Shown here in pieces: positions 9,721-21,492 of a stretch of 64,000 nucleotides of DNA. The DNA is from Gnetum montanum (Eukaryota; Streptophyta; Gnetopsida; Gnetales; Gnetaceae): the NCBI GenBank assembly GCA_015680685.1, contig MNCI01001040.1, forward strand, positions 248,285 through 312,284, in the 5' to 3' direction. Within the stretch, counting starts at the first letter, position 1. The number at the start of each line of letters is the position of its first letter. A program made the position numbers and the translations under genes. A model generated the notes under the pieces. It was not told where the DNA came from, searched no databases, and worked only from the letters and a program-made list of their open reading frames with translations.

Positions 9721-11990
9721 TTTAATTTACAAGTTATTTTATAGTTTGGTTACCTCGAAAATGTCGTTGACCTAAGATTATAGTTTAGTTTAGTTAATTC
9801 CAAGATGTGATTGACCGTACAAAATAGAATTAGAATTCATGTTTAAATTTTATAAAAGGGAAATATATCATTTTTTATTCTACTTACCCATTAGAATTTC
9901 CCTTAGAAGAAAATCCTTGTTTATCCCTATCATTATAATTATGTGGATTTTCTTCCATTAGAAATCATATGTCAAACTAGGAGAAGAAGCCCTAGCAAAG
10001 CTTATGCAACTCTTCTCAAATTTATGTAAGTATGATTTGGTTTTTATGGATTTCATTCTCTTTGTTTTTAAATTGTATTATATCTAGCTTATTTTTGTGA
10101 TTAGGGTCTCAACCTTGATTGAAGAATCTCTATCATGTGAGGGTTTTAAAATGCATCCAATCTTAGGTAGAGAACTTTATTATAATTGCTTTCCTATTTA
10201 GAACTGAATTCCTTAAGGTTATATGCACGTGAATGTATTTTGGTGATGCCTTGTTTCATTAATAACATTGTGATTATTTCTTGATAAACCCAATGTTTGA
10301 TTTGAGTTTCTGCCTATAGGATCTATTGTTGTATCCATTTTTATTTCAGTTTGATAACTACTAATAATTTTTTAATTTGTTTTTCATCTTGGGAATGTTA
10401 ATATGAGAAATTGTATTTTGATATAAAATCATTTTTGGGATGTTAATTTTAAACATTATATTTTATATAAAGCTATGATTAGCTTTTATAGTCAAAATGA
10501 AGAGAGAAAGAAGAAAGCCCAACACATAAAACCTGATTCAAAAATTAATTCATTAATCTTTGATATTGGCTAAAAGGTTTTAGTTGGAAACTATTAAAGA
10601 CTGTGAGGTTTAGCTTTGGATCTTAGTTTTGAGAAAAATATCAAATAATTTATTTCATTGCATTTCCCCACCATCCTGCATTGGTTTGTTTGATTATATT
10701 CAATATGAATATTTTTATATTTTATAATGCTTATGTGGGTTATATTTTTTGATATCTTTTGGTTTGTTGTAGCTAGCACAAGGGGAGAGGTTATTTGGCT
10801 TTAATGGAACCCTATGAAGTGTGAATGTCCTTCATTATCTATTGCCAAGTTTTAGTATGATCCTTAAACCCATTCAAAAAGAGGGACAAATTAATAGAGA
10901 ATCTCCTAGTGGAGTAAAGAAATTAAGGGGCATTTTTGTATGATCTTGGTACTAGATATAAGAAACATAAATATAAGGCTTGAAGGCATTTTCCATTTGT
11001 TTGGTTTAATTTGATTTGGATAAAATGTTACTATGCACAATGAGTACACATCTCAACCTATCATATTTGAAACTAACAATGGGTGCTAGCCTCTAAAAAT
11101 TTCTATTGTGTGGTGGTGGAATTTTATTTAGACATTTGACTATTTGTTTTTTAATTTTAGTATTTTCTTATTATTTATTTGTAATAGCATTTGATGAGAT
11201 GGAGTAACCCTTTTGCATGGCTTTCTAGCTTTCCAATACCTTTTCTAGAGCCCCTTAGGAAGTAATTATAATTTGTTTTTCTTATATAGTCACATGGATT
11301 AACTTTCTCCTTTGGGTTTTTTTAACTCTTAGGTGATGTAGGTGTTAGTGGAGATTAATCTATTTCTTAGCTAGATGCTTAAAATAGAAATTAGTAAATT
11401 TTAGAATTTTTGTGTAAACTATGTAATTTCTAGTATTTCTTTTATTTATAGTTTTTTTGTATCCTTTGGTTGGTACAAGGGCTTGATGTAATTGCTTATC
11501 TTTGGTGCGTTTTGTTGTATTTATTTTTTTGATGTTTTTAGTATGTTTAGGATTTGAACTTGGGAAGTAACATTTAAAATTTCTATTTACATTTAATTCT
11601 TGGTGGTTATTAATGCTTTACGTTTTTAACGTTTAGAAGTGTTTCTATTTTTTTTTTAATTTTATTTCATTGATTATATTAATGCATTTTGGATACTATA
11701 TTTTTCATAGGCATTAAGATGATGTGACTTGTTTTTACTTAAGGAATAGGGTAGTTTTTTTTCCATGTAAGGGACTACTGGATATTTTTATAATGTTTTT
11801 ATTTATTTATTCATTTGTACATGTTTGTTTTGAATGCCTAATACTTTATGTATTCATTTTCTTAGCATTGTTTACCATTTTTATTAAGTAATAAATTTTA
11901 ATATTTTAGAGTTTTAGACTAAAGAAAATATCAAGATGAATCTTCACATATAAAGTTCATTAAATTTTGACTTATAAATATCAAGATATT
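9721..11990. other. No recognisable feature (AT-rich)
   Basis: I see no ORF above about 60 codons with family resemblance, no LTR boundary with a partner, and no RNA gene. Poly-T runs and ATTTTT-type low complexity dominate 11100-11900. A short purine-rich stretch with AGAAGCCCTAGC at 9985-10000 looks like the start of a plant transcript but has no coding follow-up. It may be old, unrecognisable transposon sequence. Confidence 0.4.
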
Positions 11991-11999
11991 TGCAAAATT

Positions 12000-12655
12000 T
12001 AGTTTCACTACAACTCATGGTTAGCTTGTGGTAAATTACCATGACTTGTGATTAAGTGATGCTATAAATCATGATTGATGGTTTTCTCATGATTGACACA
12101 AAAAAATTAACTATGATCAATGTTTGCTTCATGGTGCAAAACTATGTTAAGATAATTTTACATGGATTGTGGTGATATTGTGGTGTAGTAACTGCAAGTT
12201 GTGGTTTACTCATGGTAAATGTTTACATATGGAAAATTCAAAACTCATGGTGAAGTCATAGAATGGAAACCATGACTCATGGTTAATTCATGATATTTTT
12301 AGAAAATTAGAATTTAAACGATGACTCATGTTGTAATACCATGACTCATGGTATCCTAGCCATAAGTCATGGTCAATTCACGATCAACAAAAAATTTAAA
12401 TTTTGATAGATCTTGAAGCATTTAGCCTAAAATTTTCATTCAACGATCCAATAGCTTAACCTTTGGTTTAACATGATTTTTGTATAGTTCAATATGGTAA
12501 GACATATATATATAAACACACACACAATGTGGATTATTCTTAATGCATTTCCATGTATCATTGGATTTTCAATTTATTGTTTCTTTATTATGTTATTATC
12601 TATGATCCTAGGCATAACTTCGTTCTAGTTAAGTATTGTGGGATGGGGTGTTACA
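12000..12655 (+). repeat. Right part of 5' LTR of gypsy element J, with TGACTCA repeats
   Basis: The LTR end GGGGTGTTACA lies at 12645-12655, followed after three bases by a Met-type primer site. The left boundary is not located. The part from about 12010 to 12375 is a diverged array of CATGACTCATGG and CTCATGGTT units. Near-perfect copies lie at 12270-12282, 12321-12330 and 12340-12352, each centred on TGACTCA, the GCN4/bZIP-type core. Many poorer copies alternate in both orientations. Confidence 0.5.
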
Positions 12656-12658
12656 TAA

Positions 12659-12672
12659 TGGTATTAGAGCAA
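12659..12672 (+). other. Primer-binding site of element J (Met-initiator type)
   Basis: TGGTATTAGAGCAAG matches the plant tRNA-Met(i) site TGGTATCAGAGC with one C-to-T change, three bases after the LTR end TTACA. Confidence 0.75.
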
Positions 12673-13740
12673 GTTTTCCCTGATGATATAAGATGATTGT
12701 GGTACTTATTAATTTATGATTTCAAGTCACACATATGTATAGTAGATCTGGTCCTAATGCTAATAAGGAATGAAAGTTAGAAGGACCTAATGTTTAACCA
12801 GTTCAACCTCCATAAGCATCTACCAGTGATCCTACAAGTAGTCAAGTGGATGTTCTTTATTCATTATTATAAATTTAGTAACAATAGATAGCTAGTAGTG
12901 CTTCCAATCTAATTGTTATGGAGATGGAAAATGGTAATAGTAGTGATGACACAGGTGATTCAAATAGTCAACCTATCATAAGGAAATTGATATAAAAATT
13001 TTAAAAGTTATAAGCCCCCATATTTGATAGCATTGAAGATACTACTACTACTACTACTACTACTATAGAGTGGTTGAAGGAGTTTTAGAAGGCTTTTAAC
13101 TTGATGAGATGCTCATTGATTTGGTAGAATTGATTAGTTATATATTAGTTGGTTATTAGTGTTTGATGTTAGTTGATGACTAAGGAAGAGGCCAAGGGTT
13201 GGACTAGCTAAGAGATGACCTGGGATGATTTTTTGATATACTTAATATGCCTAGGCAAAAGAGGACGAGTTTTACCATTTGTATTTGGGTAGTTGGTCTA
13301 TGGTGGATCATGATGTCCATTTCTTTGAGCTTAGAAATTATATTTCATAGATACAAATAGATGATAGAACACAAAAAAATAAATTTTATCAAAGGTTTAA
13401 GATCCTTATTAAATAATCATATCTTACCTCTCAGAGTGATACCCTATGATGATGCTCGATTAGTTACTTTGGATCTAGAAAAAAAGCCAATAGGAGGATG
13501 CATCTTATCATGAGAGGAGATAGGGGTAGAAGAGGGAATTGACATCTAGAGGTAGGCTTGGCTTCTCCAAGTAAGGCCATGGATGTGGACGTAAGCTTCA
13601 AATACCATTTCATGGGCCTACTATTAGAGCTAGTCATGGCTCTATTATTTGCTATAGATATTGGTAGCCTAGTCATATGTAGAGGAATTGCTAGAATTAT
13701 TTTGTATATGGATAGTTAAGACATAAAGTGAGGGAGTACC
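12673..13740 (+). pseudogene. gag remnant of gypsy element J, with zinc knuckle
   Basis: Frames give PIFDSIEDTTTTTTTTIEWLKEF (13018-13085) and, further on, MTWDDFL (about 13218), matching the Retrotrans_gag pattern of chromovirus-like gypsy gag (FDG..DP..AE.WL....F; W..F...). A zinc-knuckle relic reads FVYG-stop-LRHKVREY at about 13698-13740 (ancestral CxxCGxxGHxxxxC). Both Cys-to-Tyr changes and the stop can be explained by C/G-to-T/A transitions. An ACT microsatellite expands a Thr run inside the gag. Confidence 0.65.
13041..13065 (+). repeat. (ACT)8 microsatellite inside gag of J
   Basis: Eight ACT units encode a Thr run between the FDSIED and EWL motifs of gag. Related gags have only a short DPT segment there, so the run is probably a replication-slippage expansion that arose after the element died. 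Confidence 0.85.
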
Positions 13741-13899
13741 TAAAGTAAGAAGGTAGTAGCAAGGAAGGTAGAAAATAAGGATAGTAATCACTAAACTAGG
13801 GTGAATACAAAAAAACTATTATTTAGTAAAGAAAAGTAGACCAAAGGACCCATGATCGAGTATACATTCTAACAAAATAGTCATTAAATATGTAGTCCA

Positions 13900-14140
13900 A
13901 CATAATAATGGAGACAAGAGGTATGATTTTAGATTTTAATGTATTGATTTTATTTGATCTAGATGTTAGTAATCACTTCATAGAACCTAGTGTTCTACAA
14001 CAAGTAGTTATTACATGTCATTCTCTTTATCTTTGGTTGTTAGTATCTTTTGCTAAGGGCCATGAAACTCACTTTGATCAGTGTACCTATATAATTTTTG
14101 GTTGTATAGTTGATCAATGATTTGCATGTTATGAATCTCA
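13900..14140 (+). pseudogene. Aspartic protease remnant of element J
   Basis: RGMILDFNVLILFDLDVSNHFIEPS aligns in order with the gypsy protease form (I.G...I....V..LFDSGASHSFIS). The catalytic Asp is kept, but the D-S-G triad reads D-L-D. The reading continues to about 14170 (CIVDQ, YDLVLGIDW-like) and then stops at an LTR-start-like sequence. RT and integrase are absent. Confidence 0.6.
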
Positions 14141-14184
14141 AAGTATATGATTTAGTTTTGGGGATAGATTAATTGTTTTGATTC

Positions 14185-14378
14185 TATAACACCCCTACCA
14201 TAGATACTCCTTACCCCTTGGTATTTTTGAGATTTGAATCCTTGATTTCTTGTATGCTAATCTATGTCTATGCTTGTTAACCCCTTATGGTTGACTATGC
14301 TTGTGTATGATTGATCTATGAGCATTGTTATTTTCTTTTAATGGAATATGTATTATATACTTTTTAATGTTTTATTTT
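14185..14378 (+). repeat. Possible 3' LTR start of J, cut by element A
   Basis: TATAACACCCC is one G-to-A change from TGTAACACCCC, the start expected for an LTR ending GGGGTGTTACA. No clear polypurine tract precedes it, so an internal deletion of J is implied. The segment ends in ATTTT (14374-14378), the target duplication of element A. Its continuation may be the AT-rich sequence right of 34685. Confidence 0.35.
14374..14378. repeat. Target-site duplication of element A (left)
   Basis: ATTTT stands immediately left of the LTR start TAATGAG (originally TGATGAG) and is repeated at 34681-34685 immediately right of the LTR end TTATCA. Confidence 0.8.
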
Positions 14379-15199
14379 TAATGAGTCATGGTTGATTGGA
14401 CTATGTTGATGCATGGTTTGAAGCATCAACAGATATACATCGATGCAATGTCTAGTCTTGCCTATATAAATGCATGCACTTGTCTCATTTATGGAATTTG
14501 TTCATTCATAGCTTAGTTGAACTCCTTAGTTTGTTTATTTTAGAGTTATAATATTTTCTAAGTGTCCATAGTAGGATTTGAGAAGTGTATGGATCTTTAT
14601 TCAAGCATTGATGTATCTGGACACTTCGATGTGAATGGCAATAAAGACAAGTTTCTTGATAAACCTTGCATCACTTGGAATTAGCATAATATCTCTTTAA
14701 TTCAATTTACTATTATTTAATTTATTTTAATGTAATTAATTAATTAATATCAAGTAATTAATGCACATAAGTGTAACCATTTTGAGTATATGTTGACACT
14801 TGGTAATCCTAGTAATCCTAGTAGCACTTACGCTTGGTAACCCAATAGCGTTGCAATGTGTTTAGGATGTGTATGATGGATGGAAATAGATACTTATGTC
14901 AAGATTAGTTAAGACATCAATTATTTCTTAGATAAATTAAACATTTAATTGCCTTATTTTCTATACTTAGGTAAATTTAATGAAAAACGTAAAAGTTATA
15001 CAAATCATATGCCTTAGTTACACTTAACCATATCATTGTACTTGACAAGTGGAATTGGGAAGACAACGATCATGTACTTGAAATTCACTGACTAGATCAA
15101 GTGTACTTAGAGAGCTGAAGTCTATAGAATTCAACTGGAACACTTAGTAAATACTAGTGATTTGTATGGTTGGGCATAGGGACTTCTCATTGCTCATCA
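14379..15199 (+). repeat. 5' LTR of element A (821 bp)
   Basis: It starts TAATGAGTCATGG (TG changed to TA) and ends TGCTCATCA. The partner at 33821-34680 shares nearly the whole text. A TATA box, CTATATAAATGCATGC, lies at 14462-14477. Upstream of it are GATGCATGG, GCATCAAC and ACATCGATGC units, palindromic modules typical of this LTR subfamily. Confidence 0.88.
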
Positions 15200-15200
15200 T

Positions 15201-15218
15201 TAACAACATTGCTAGGTA
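15201..15218 (+). other. Primer-binding site of element A (tRNA-Asp type, decayed)
   Basis: TAACAACATTGCTAGGTA corresponds to the plant Athila/Calypso site TGGCGCCGTTGCCGGGGA with mostly G-to-A and C-to-T changes. The better-preserved version in element B (25043-25060) supports the reading. Confidence 0.55.
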
Positions 15219-15313
15219 CTTAGTTAGCTACGTATGCTATCTAGGTAGTAAAATTATATAACAATGTTGTAACAAACCTTAACAAGAGCACACTATTTTT
15301 CTTCAAAACCAAT

Positions 15314-17290
15314 ATGGCTTCTTCTCACAGAGAAGAATCCCCACTATTTTTTGAGTGCACTTCTAGTCAAATGTAAGAAGGCTAAAAGCCATATGTTTCC
15401 CAATAATTAAAAGTAATATATACTCATCTAGATGAGTATGTTCTAGATTTCACCTTCATCTTGCACTTGGATGAACAATTGTGGTGGAGGAACATGAAGG
15501 ACAACATCATGTTACCTCTTGATCAATCAGTTCCTATGATGCTGCTCCACAATCTCATGCAATTGAGTATCCAAGGGCTTAATGTTGAGTATGTTGTGCA
15601 AGATCATGACTACCAAGGTTATCATCCCATAGATGCACAATGGAGAAAAGATCAGTAGATGGAGGTGTGCTACAAGGCATTGAAGGACAAATGGTTCACA
15701 AACCTCTTGTTCTTGTAGGGTTAATAGGAAGGAGAGGATCCTTTCTCTAGGGATTCTTAAAACACTGACTCTCCTTCCCTTCTCTTTACTGAAAGGGTCC
15801 TTAACTAGAATTTATAGTCAACTATAAACAACCCTGGTTTAGGGAAGAATGGGTCCCATGACCATGGGGGCTCCAAAGGAGGGATTCAAGGTAGGAACAA
15901 TGATCAACATCACAATAATGATAAACATGGTAATTGTGACCAGGACCAAAGGAGAGGGAGTAGCATGAACCATTCTAGTGCTAGTCCTCCTTCCTCATCA
16001 CATTCTTCATCCTTATCTTCTTCCTCCTCCAAATTCAACTAAAGCCACAAAGGAAGAGAACGTGATGGAGGTGCTTGGTAGGGCAGAGATGATCACAGAC
16101 CTCATCATAATAGTAGAGACTAGGGGCATGGAAAATCAAGGAAGGTCCACCATAGAGAAAGAAGGGACAACAAGAAGCATCATAGGCATTGTGGCCATCA
16201 TAGGGGCTATGACTATGATAAGCCCTTTCTTGCAACTAGAAATATGATAAACATTGTGGAGGCCATGAGGATTCCAAGAAGGCATGTGGAAGATAGCTGA
16301 ATTAAATGGATGAACATGAACAATATCTCTAAGTTTGAAGGGGGATATAATTCTAATCCACAGAATCATCTCCAAGCCTTTCATGATGCATGTGCCTTAT
16401 AGAATGGTAGAAACTAAAGCTATTCCCTAGGACACTCATCAAGGAAGATGAAAGCTAGTATAGGTTCTTAGAATTGGAGTCAATAAGAAATTGGAGTATG
16501 ATTCTTGAACTCTTCAATGACAAGTATCAAATGTACTCTTGAGTGTCCAACTTGAGGAAGTAGATTCAAGGGTGGAAGTAAGGAACACATGAATCCTTGG
16601 ATGTGACCATAGAAAGATATTGTTCTTTGTTGCACAAATACCTAGGCCATGAATTCTCTCAAAGGGAATAGTTGCACCATATCATAGATGGGATCCAAAC
16701 AGAAATGAGAAGAAATCTTAGGGTCTATGTCCAAGGGATGCTTTTAGAACTAAGATCCCATCAGATCCAATTGGTGGCAAAAGAAAAATGTAAGCCGAAA
16801 AAAAGAAAAAGTGTAGAGAAGTAAAACAAGGATTATTTCACTCACAAAAGAAGGATCTGGGTTTGTGATAATGAGGAGGAGGCACCAGTTGATGAAGTGG
16901 TGGAATGCAAAATTTTGCTAATATAAAAATGTTTCTAAAATATCAACCAAGGTAGACAAAATTTGGGACCCTTTGGATGAAAATTTTCAAACCGCTCTCA
17001 AAATTAAAGAGGAGTCCAACAAGCAAGGCAGCAATCATGATCTAAGGAGAATGAAGGAAGCTAAATGTGATTATTAGAGGGGTAAGGTTAAAGCTGCTAT
17101 TATTGAAGAGCTTGTGGATTCCAAAATAGATGATGATGCTGGGTGTGACATTTACCAATATGAACATCCTAAGGAATGTTGCCTAGTTGTATTACACTTG
17201 TAGGAATCTGGGGATTATGCTTTGAATTCTAGATTGGTAAAAATGCAATCATCTAGGAGGTTGCCTTATCCTTAAGGTAACTATAGGTAG
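15314..17290 (+). pseudogene. gag of element A (capsid + zinc knuckle), broken
   Basis: It starts at ATG 15314 (MASSHREES), just downstream of the primer site. The same start text occurs in F and B. An acidic/Ser-rich N-terminal part and a His/Arg-rich stretch (about 15850-16250) lead into the Retrotrans_gag core (about 16300-16760: QAFHDACAL, KLFPRTLIKE, ASIGS-like), then a Lys-rich linker. A zinc knuckle at 17143-17181 reads CDIYQYEHPKECC; its second Cys is now Tyr. Frequent TAG stops and frameshifts break it. The capsid protein would have formed the particle for reverse transcription. Confidence 0.8.
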
Positions 17291-17299
17291 TTCCATCAA

Positions 17300-17860
17300 T
17301 AAGCCTGCTATTCGAGTGGAGATCCACTTGAACTTCATGAGCAATATTAGCAATGGCAACATCCATAGTCAAGGTAGCAGTACTCTTACTAGTAGCCAGA
17401 TCCATATGGATACTATGTTTAGTAGCCCATTTCTCTGTATGACTCTTCTAGTCACACCTTTTTCCAATACCACTACTACCCTCCTGAGTATTATAGAGAA
17501 CAATATTCAAGAGGGGAATCCCTATTTTCATATTATCCTTCTCATCCTTTTGCACATGTACCTCCACCCTTAGCTTAGTTGCTACTTGCTCCATCCATGT
17601 AGGATGAAATTTCAACCCATCTATAGCAAAAAAACACTACAAGGGCTATTAAATTATAGTTGGCTCCACAGCTCAATGGTTCAGATAATAAGCCTAAAAA
17701 ATGATCCTTCTTTTGAACCAAAAGTCTTACTAAGCCTTCACAGACACTTGTGGTTGCTGACTGAGATCCCTTCAAACCAAATGTCTCCCAAAGTACACAT
17801 TATAATGTTAATCCCTGTGGTCATAGATTGGATAAAGGTTGGTCACCTTCCTAGGAAGAG
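17300..17860 (+). pseudogene. gag-protease linker of element A
   Basis: A low-complexity region rich in Tyr, Ser, Pro and Gln codons (about 17330-17620 in broken frames), like the gag-pol linker of element B (26840-27110). No enzyme motif was seen. It ends where the protease begins near 17870. Confidence 0.5.
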
Positions 17861-17869
17861 ATTTGATCC

Positions 17870-18330
17870 TAGGAGTCCCCTTATTTACTTGTAAATAGAT
17901 GGGAATGAGCCTTGCAAGGCTCTTCTAAACTCAAGTTTTGGTGTCAATTTGATCTTTCATGAAATCTACAAAGCCTCGAATTTGCCTCCTTTCAAGAAGA
18001 GCAACATTTGTCTTAAGTTAGAAGATTAGTTTATCATTGTCCCCTTGGGATTGATGGAGGATATTTTGAACACTATTTTTGGGTGGTCTTATCCTACTAA
18101 CTTTCTAGTGATCCAAGTAGACAATTACAAGGGGGACTTCCCAATAATCATGGGAAGGGCTTGGCCAAGTGCAATTGATGCCTAGCTAGAAATTAAAGAC
18201 CTCTCGTTGGAGATTTCCAAGGAAAATGACTTTCAAAAATTGAGAGGAAGGATGTTCCATGCATCATTAACAATGACACAAGGTGCCATTACATGCAAAA
18301 ATTATGGATAGTCAAAAGCATAAGAATCAT
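17870..18330 (+). pseudogene. Aspartic protease of element A
   Basis: In order: ALLNSSFGVNLI (family ALLDLGASVNLI), ICLKLED, IIVPLGLMEDI, TNFLVIQVDN and FPIIMGRAWPSAIDA (family PIILGRPFL.TA.A). The catalytic Asp is changed to Asn by one G-to-A change, so it is inactive. The pattern FVVLDM...PIILGRPFL is typical of Athila/Tat-type proteases. The copy in F (51030-51400) keeps the Asp. Confidence 0.82.
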
Positions 18331-18729
18331 AGCATGAAGGCAGTGTGCAAATGTCACAAAAATTGAGACGTACCTATATGTAGTAGCCACAAAATTGGAG
18401 GGCATCCAATGGATGGCAACTAAAATCTAAAAGTAGTTCAACATTGTGCATGAAACAAACTAAGAGCCTAACAAGTGCCTACACTAAAGGAATGGATGAA
18501 ATGGAACAAATCCATCACCAACTCTTTGATGAACTTGATGACTCCAGTTAAGAGTTTGAAATCCAGAATAGTTTTAAATAGGAGCCCCTTGAGTTAAAAA
18601 CTCTACCTATTGGAATGAAATATGCTTTTCTAAAAAATGGTAGGGTGATCATTATCAATGTCAACCTTGCTCCTATGTAGAAAAAGAAGTTGTTGGAGGT
18701 GGCCAACAAATGGACAACAACATTTTCTT

Positions 18730-20095
18730 GGTTAGATCATGAGCTAATTGGAATTGATCCAAGGATATTCTAGCATTACATCTACATAGATTTCTTCATT
18801 AAACCAAAGAGGTAGTTATAGTGATAGTCGAATCCCAAATTGAAGCAGATTGTCAAAGAGGAGATCGAACAACTCCTTAAGGTGGGCTTCATCTACCCCA
18901 TTGTAGATAGTTAGTGGATTAGCCCACTCATGACCATGCCAAAGAAAGGTGAAAAATGAAAGATCTACATCAATTTTAAGCTATTGAGTATGGTAACCTA
19001 CAAAGATCATTTTTCTTTGCTATTTGTGAAGTAGGTGTTGGAAATCATTTCTAAGCATTACTATTACAACTTTCTAGATGGTCATAATGGCTATAACCAA
19101 ATCTAGATAGTATCAGAGGATTGGGCCAAAACCACATTCACAAATGCTTGGGGGACTTTTGCATATAGATAGATGTTGTTCTCCTTGTGCAATGCCCCTG
19201 ACACATTCCAATGCGTTGTCTTGAGTATTTTCCAATAGTAGATTGGTAGTGGGACGGAAGTCTTCATGGATGACTTCTTCACCTATGGGGCTATGTTTAA
19301 GTAAGCCCTAGACCATCTTGAGTAAGTTCATAAAAGATGCATGGAGATAAACCTTAGGCTTAATTGGAAAAAAAGCCACTTAATAGTCTAGGAGGAATTT
19401 ATGTTAGGGCATATAATTTCTCAAAAAGGAATTGAGGTAGACCTTGAAAAAATAATGATCATCCAAGAAATTGCCTGACAAGAAGAAATAGTTAAAGATG
19501 TGAGTTCATTCCTTGGCCATACTAGCTACTGCTAGTGCTTTATCAAGAATTTCTTTAAGATCACCAAAATGATGGTGGAGCTAATAAAGAAGGATGCTCC
19601 ATTTGTCTAGACCATGAAATGTGAGTATGCATTCCAACAACTTAAGCAAAAGTTTATAGAGATTCCAATTCCACATGCACCTAACTAGTCTAGCTCCTTT
19701 CACATCATGATGGATGCATCTAATTATGCATTGGAGGTTGTGCTCATGTAGTTTGACAATCAAAAACATCCTTACTACATTGATTGCACAAGTATAAGCA
19801 TTGTTGTTACACAACTAAACTACACTAGTATGGAAAAAGAACTGATGGCAGTGATGTTTACCTTGGAAAAATTTAGGCACCATGTGCTTGGATACAAGGT
19901 GTTTGTGCACACAGACCATAGTGCAATTCGGTTCTTGATGAATAAGCCAACAATAAGCTACTATGTCATATAGTGGCTAGTTATCTTGCAAAAATTCGAT
20001 CTAACAATTGTTGATCAAAAGGAAATTGAGAATGTGATTGTTGACCCCTTTTCTCAATTGAGATGGGAGAACAAAGAGAAGAAGAATTCATTTTC
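18730..20095 (+). pseudogene. Reverse transcriptase and RNase H of element A
   Basis: RT: VKEEIEQLLKVGFIYPI and ISPLMTMPKKG (18840-18950), INFKLLSMVTYKDHF, FLDGHNGYNQI, KTTFTNAWGTFAYR, LCNAPDTFQ, and the catalytic VFMDDF at about 19263 with both Asp kept. Then LGHIISQKGIEVDLEKI. RNase H: FHIMMDASNYALEVVL (about 19705), SMEKELMAVMF and VFVHTDHSAIRFLMNK (about 19900-19950). This is the standard Ty3/gypsy order. TAG stops at former Gln codons occur throughout, for example three just before the FMDDF box. Confidence 0.9.
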
Positions 20096-20269
20096 AAATT
20101 AGTTTCTTGATAAAATGCTCTTTCCCAAGGATATAACTGAATAAGTGTTCAATGAAACTAACTAGTATGGTGACATTCTCACCTACCTTCTCACTCAAGA
20201 GATGTCACAAGAATGAGACAACATGAAGAAATAATGGTTTCTTCACCAGGTAAAACACTTCATGGAAAT

Positions 20270-21390
20270 TAATGGACACATTTACAAGGTGTGCACCAAT
20301 GGCTTGGTTTATGGTGTATACCTCATGATGATGAAATACATGTTCTCTAGGATGCTCATGAGGGCCCTTGTTAGGGCCATTATGCTAGGAGACACATGTC
20401 CACCAATATCCTCATGGTAGGGTATTGCTGGCCAATACTTTTTAGGGATGCTCACCATTTTATCCACTCCTATTATTGTTGCCAACATGATGGTGGAATG
20501 ACCACTCAAATGGAGGGATCTCAATAGTGAATCCAACCACTAGAGTCCTTTGATATTTGAAGCGTCAATTTTATGGATTCCATCACTCCCATGTATAACA
20601 AAAAGGCATACATCATAGTAGCTATTGATTATTGTATGAAGTGGGTAGAAGTGGTGGCTGTCATTGATTTCCCATCTTCTTCTACTACTTGATTTGTATA
20701 AAAGCATGTTGTAAATAGGTTTTGGCTACCATGTGAACTTATTTCTAATAATGGAACTCACTTTATAGGAACCACCTTTTGGAAGCTCTTGCAATGCTTA
20801 GGGGTTAAACATAAACGAAAAACACCCTACCATCCAAAGCTAATGGTCAAGCAAAGGTTATGAATAGGGAGATCAAAAAAATACTAATAAGAACTATTAA
20901 TAAATATAGAGGGGATTGGAGCACAAAACTTAATGATGCCCTTTGGGTCTACCACTCCACTTGGAAACTTTTTATTGGCTAATCTCCCTATGAGCTTGTG
21001 TATGGTAAACTACCAACACTTCTCATCCAAGTTGAGCTCTATATATTTTCAATGGCTTGTGACCATTGCCTTGACTTTAGCCTAGTATAGAAAGAAAGGT
21101 TAATGAATCTCAGCATGCTAGATTAGAACCAACTAATAGCCCTCTCATCTAATGAAGTGCATAAGGCATTTAATAAGCAACATCATGACCTTACAATCAG
21201 AAAAGTAAAATTTCAACCAAAAGATAAGGTCCTATACTAGAATCCCACACATGTACTATAAAGAATTAAGTTCCAAAATTGTGGGATGGGCCTTACATCA
21301 TATATGAAACCTTTCCTTCTAGTGCCATTTTAATGTATAAACATGAAAGCCCAAACAAAAAGATGCTAGTCAACATGTAATAAATAAAAC
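20270..21390 (+). pseudogene. Integrase of element A
   Basis: The zinc domain is seen in one frame: HEGPC, HYARRHMSTN, GYCWPILFRDAHHFI and CCQHDG (20355-20500). The catalytic core is in the next frame: NFMDSITPMYNKKAYI, DYCMKWVE, LISNNGTHFIGTTF (about 20735-20780), KTPYHPK. The second catalytic Asp is Asn (SNNGTHF). A C-terminal part with PYELVYGKLPTL and FQPKDKVLY (about 20985-21235) follows. It ends shortly before the second polypurine-like motif at 21473. Confidence 0.87.
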
Positions 21391-21472
21391 CTCTATGAAC
21401 CTAAGAGAGTTAGTGATCATAATACCTCAATGGATGGACAAGAGCACTATATTTTTTGTATCTCCTCCTTCC

Positions 21473-21492
21473 AACTTAGTTGTTGGGGAGAT
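21473..21492 (+). other. Second polypurine-tract-like motif after pol (element A)
   Basis: ACTTAGTTGTTGGGGAGATA resembles the true polypurine tract before the 3' LTR (TTTAGTGATGGGGGTA). Element F has CTTAGTCGTGGGGAGATA at the same place (54555-54572). The motif lies 12.3 kb (about 5 kb without B) upstream of the 3' LTR. Confidence 0.5.

Noticed and set aside
9960-10060. First exon of a host gene (AGAAGCCCTAGC, ATG nearby, GTAAGT-like sequence)
   Set aside because: No protein family resemblance, no further exons, short frames only.
12010-12375. CRISPR-like array
   Set aside because: Units are degenerate, spacers are not unique and of equal length, and the context is a plant retrotransposon LTR.
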